NCBI GenBank assembly: GCA_937901085.1
Contig: CALCHQ010000105.1
Span: 29,954-93,953, forward strand
Length of the DNA stretch: 64,000 nucleotides
Direction of reading: 5' to 3'
Source of the DNA: an uncultured Verrucomicrobiales bacterium
GTDB lineage: Bacteria; Verrucomicrobiota; Verrucomicrobiia; Verrucomicrobiales; Akkermansiaceae
The translations under genes and the position numbers were made by a program. Positions 62,797 through 64,000 of the stretch are shown one piece after another; the first letter of the stretch is position 1, and the number at the start of each line of letters is the position of its first letter. Below the pieces are notes generated by a model, which was not told the origin of the DNA, ran no database searches, and saw nothing but the letters and a program-made list of their open reading frames with translations.

Positions 62797-63774
62797 TCAA
62801 TGCACCCAGTATTCCCGCGCGTGTTGCGTTCTGGGGAGATTCAGGTAGCGACTGCGGAGCAGGTCAGGTGTGCTGTGCCCCATTTCGAGTTGGAGTTCCG
62901 GCAGATTTTTGAAATATGCTGCATGGTAACTGGCAAAGGTGTGGCGGCATACATCCGGTACCCAGTTTGTGAATCCGGCAGCCCTCCTCAGTGCCTGCCA
63001 TCGGCTATGCCAGTTGCGGGGAATTTTTAATTGTACACCTCGCAGTTGCGAGGCCTTCCGCAGCGGTACGACGCGCCCTCCTCCTGTCTTGCTGGTGCGG
63101 GGATGAATCAGCACGCGTTTTTCTTGCAGCTGGATATCCTCAGGTTTCAGCCTTGCTACTTCGTTGGGGCGTAACCCGCAATAGAGCATCAGGTGCAGGG
63201 ATGTCCGCATGGCCCGGTGTTCGGGTAGGTCGGCAGTACGTTTCAATTGTTCTACCTCGGTAAGGGAAAGAGGGGTGATTTCACGTTCTTTGACGCGCGG
63301 GGCTTGAATATTATCAACAGGATTGGCATCACACCACTGCATACGTTTACCAAAGGAAAAGATGCTGTGAAGAATCGCACGTCCTTTGCGGTAACTATGC
63401 GCGCTGCCGCCGAATGCTGTTTCCAGAATGTGGATACAGTCTCCTGTACTCATGCAGCGCAAAGGGAGTTCCGCCGTTCCTTCAAGTCTCAACATACGTT
63501 TGGTGTAATGTCGCAGGTCTCTTAAGGTGACTGGTCTCAGATGCTGCCGCGAGGCTACACTTTTCCGCACAGCTTCTTCGAAACAAACGGTATATTCTGC
63601 TGCTCGCAGGACCCGAACACCGGCAGCCGTGACGCGCCGCAGAAGTTGCAGCAGTTCGAGTCGGTTTGTTTTTGCAGCTCGTTCTCCCAGTTGTTCTGTT
63701 GCTTCCAGGGTAAGTCGGGCTATGTCATTTATACTGAGCGGTAATTCGCTAATGAGTTTGTGGGCTGTTTTCAT
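62797..63774 (-). CDS. Tyrosine recombinase/integrase, 325 aa
   Basis: Catalytic domain from about residue 165: SLTEVEQLKRTADLPEHRAM, the Arg in YCGLRPNEVARL, Lys in HPRTSKTGGGRVVPL, CRHTFASYHAAYF (the second Arg; the residue usually His in H-x-x-R reads Asp), and MGHSTPDLLRSRYLNLP with the nucleophile Tyr. The N-terminal part is a core-binding domain. It has an AGGA Shine-Dalgarno, rare in this window. No neighbouring mobile-element genes or attachment repeats are seen, so it is an orphan, perhaps for site-specific inversion or for an island beyond the right edge. Confidence 0.9.
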   Translation of the reverse strand: MKTAHKLISELPLSINDIARLTLEATEQLGERAAKTNRLELLQLLRRVTAAGVRVLRAAEYTVCFEEAVRKSVASRQHLRPVTLRDLRHYTKRMLRLEGTAELPLRCMSTGDCIHILETAFGGSAHSYRKGRAILHSIFSFGKRMQWCDANPVDNIQAPRVKEREITPLSLTEVEQLKRTADLPEHRAMRTSLHLMLYCGLRPNEVARLKPEDIQLQEKRVLIHPRTSKTGGGRVVPLRKASQLRGVQLKIPRNWHSRWQALRRAAGFTNWVPDVCRHTFASYHAAYFKNLPELQLEMGHSTPDLLRSRYLNLPRTQHAREYWVH

Positions 63775-64000
63775 GCTGTTCCTATTTAGTTTGGTTGTAT
63801 AAATACATACAGGGGAAGTTCAGGCTTCTGTATTCTGCGGGTTTCTTGTTTGTCTGTGTCGTGGGCGTAACCGGGCAGGGCAGAAATGATGCAAAAATTA
63901 TTTTTCTGCTCTAACCCGCACGAAAACAGGGTACTTAGGGCTGGAATTGAAAAATACTGCACAAAAAAACTCAAAAATACGCTTGACGTTTCGTCCGCAT
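63775..64000. other. Right-edge region without a called gene
   Basis: Upstream of the integrase: AT-rich with TGTATAAATACATACA-like palindromic sequence (63798-63815). A TTGACG near 63983 could be a -35 box for a gene starting beyond the edge. Nothing else can be supported. Confidence 0.4.

Overview
The window reads like a high-GC Gram-negative chromosome, most probably Verrucomicrobiota and Akkermansia-like. The reasons are many signal-peptide lipoproteins, a Kdo transferase (LPS), an RND pump with an unusual double adaptor, a KsgA-Nudix fusion, a six-domain ribosomal protein S1, and almost no Shine-Dalgarno sequences. The phylum is inferred from protein flavour; no rRNA is present to prove it. 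A recurring feature is a sigma70-type -10 box ending only 6-10 nt before the ATG, which implies leaderless or nearly leaderless mRNAs. I used this pattern to choose several starts.

Layout. 1-5.2 kb: RND efflux pump (permease cut by the left edge) with a fused two-module adaptor. 5.3-12.6 kb: rsmD-waaA-DUF2062 operon, envelope proteins, aldose 1-epimerase, a Nudix hydrolase and a lipoprotein with a histone-like tail. 12.7-15.96 kb: a saccharopine/carboxynorspermidine dehydrogenase family enzyme and rpsA behind a structured leader. 15.96-24.9 kb: accessory block with an XRE-ImmA/IrrE regulator, an operon of two ankyrin proteins, a SprT-like metalloprotease and a SNF2 ATPase, then a DUF262-HNH (GmrSD-like) nuclease. 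The regulator and the operon share an identically spaced inverted repeat over their promoters. 24.9-33.5 kb: TagA-type glycosyltransferase, KsgA-Nudix, another Nudix protein, then dnaK and groES-groEL; dnaK has a near-perfect sigma54 promoter with two upstream palindromes.

33.5-43.9 kb is a clearly AT-richer defence island. It holds an Abi_2/AbiF-like gene preceded by a candidate terminator-ended structured RNA, several unknown genes, a small HTH regulator with a double operator, a DpnII-type (GATC) restriction-modification cassette plus an extra PD-(D/E)XK nuclease, and a 1214-residue protein with a nuclease-like N-terminus. 44-64 kb returns to housekeeping: Sel1 protein, gpmI, TPR lipoprotein, M23 peptidase, pgsA, metF, tRNA-Arg(CCU), mutY, SulP transporter, a duplicated-domain lipoprotein, a small membrane protein plus M15 peptidase pair, hemB, an EEP-family phosphatase/nuclease and a tyrosine recombinase.

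The strongest candidates for undescribed biology are the ankyrin-SprT-SNF2 operon under XRE-IrrE control, the AbiF-like gene with its RNA, the sigma54 control of dnaK, and the 1214-residue nuclease-like protein.
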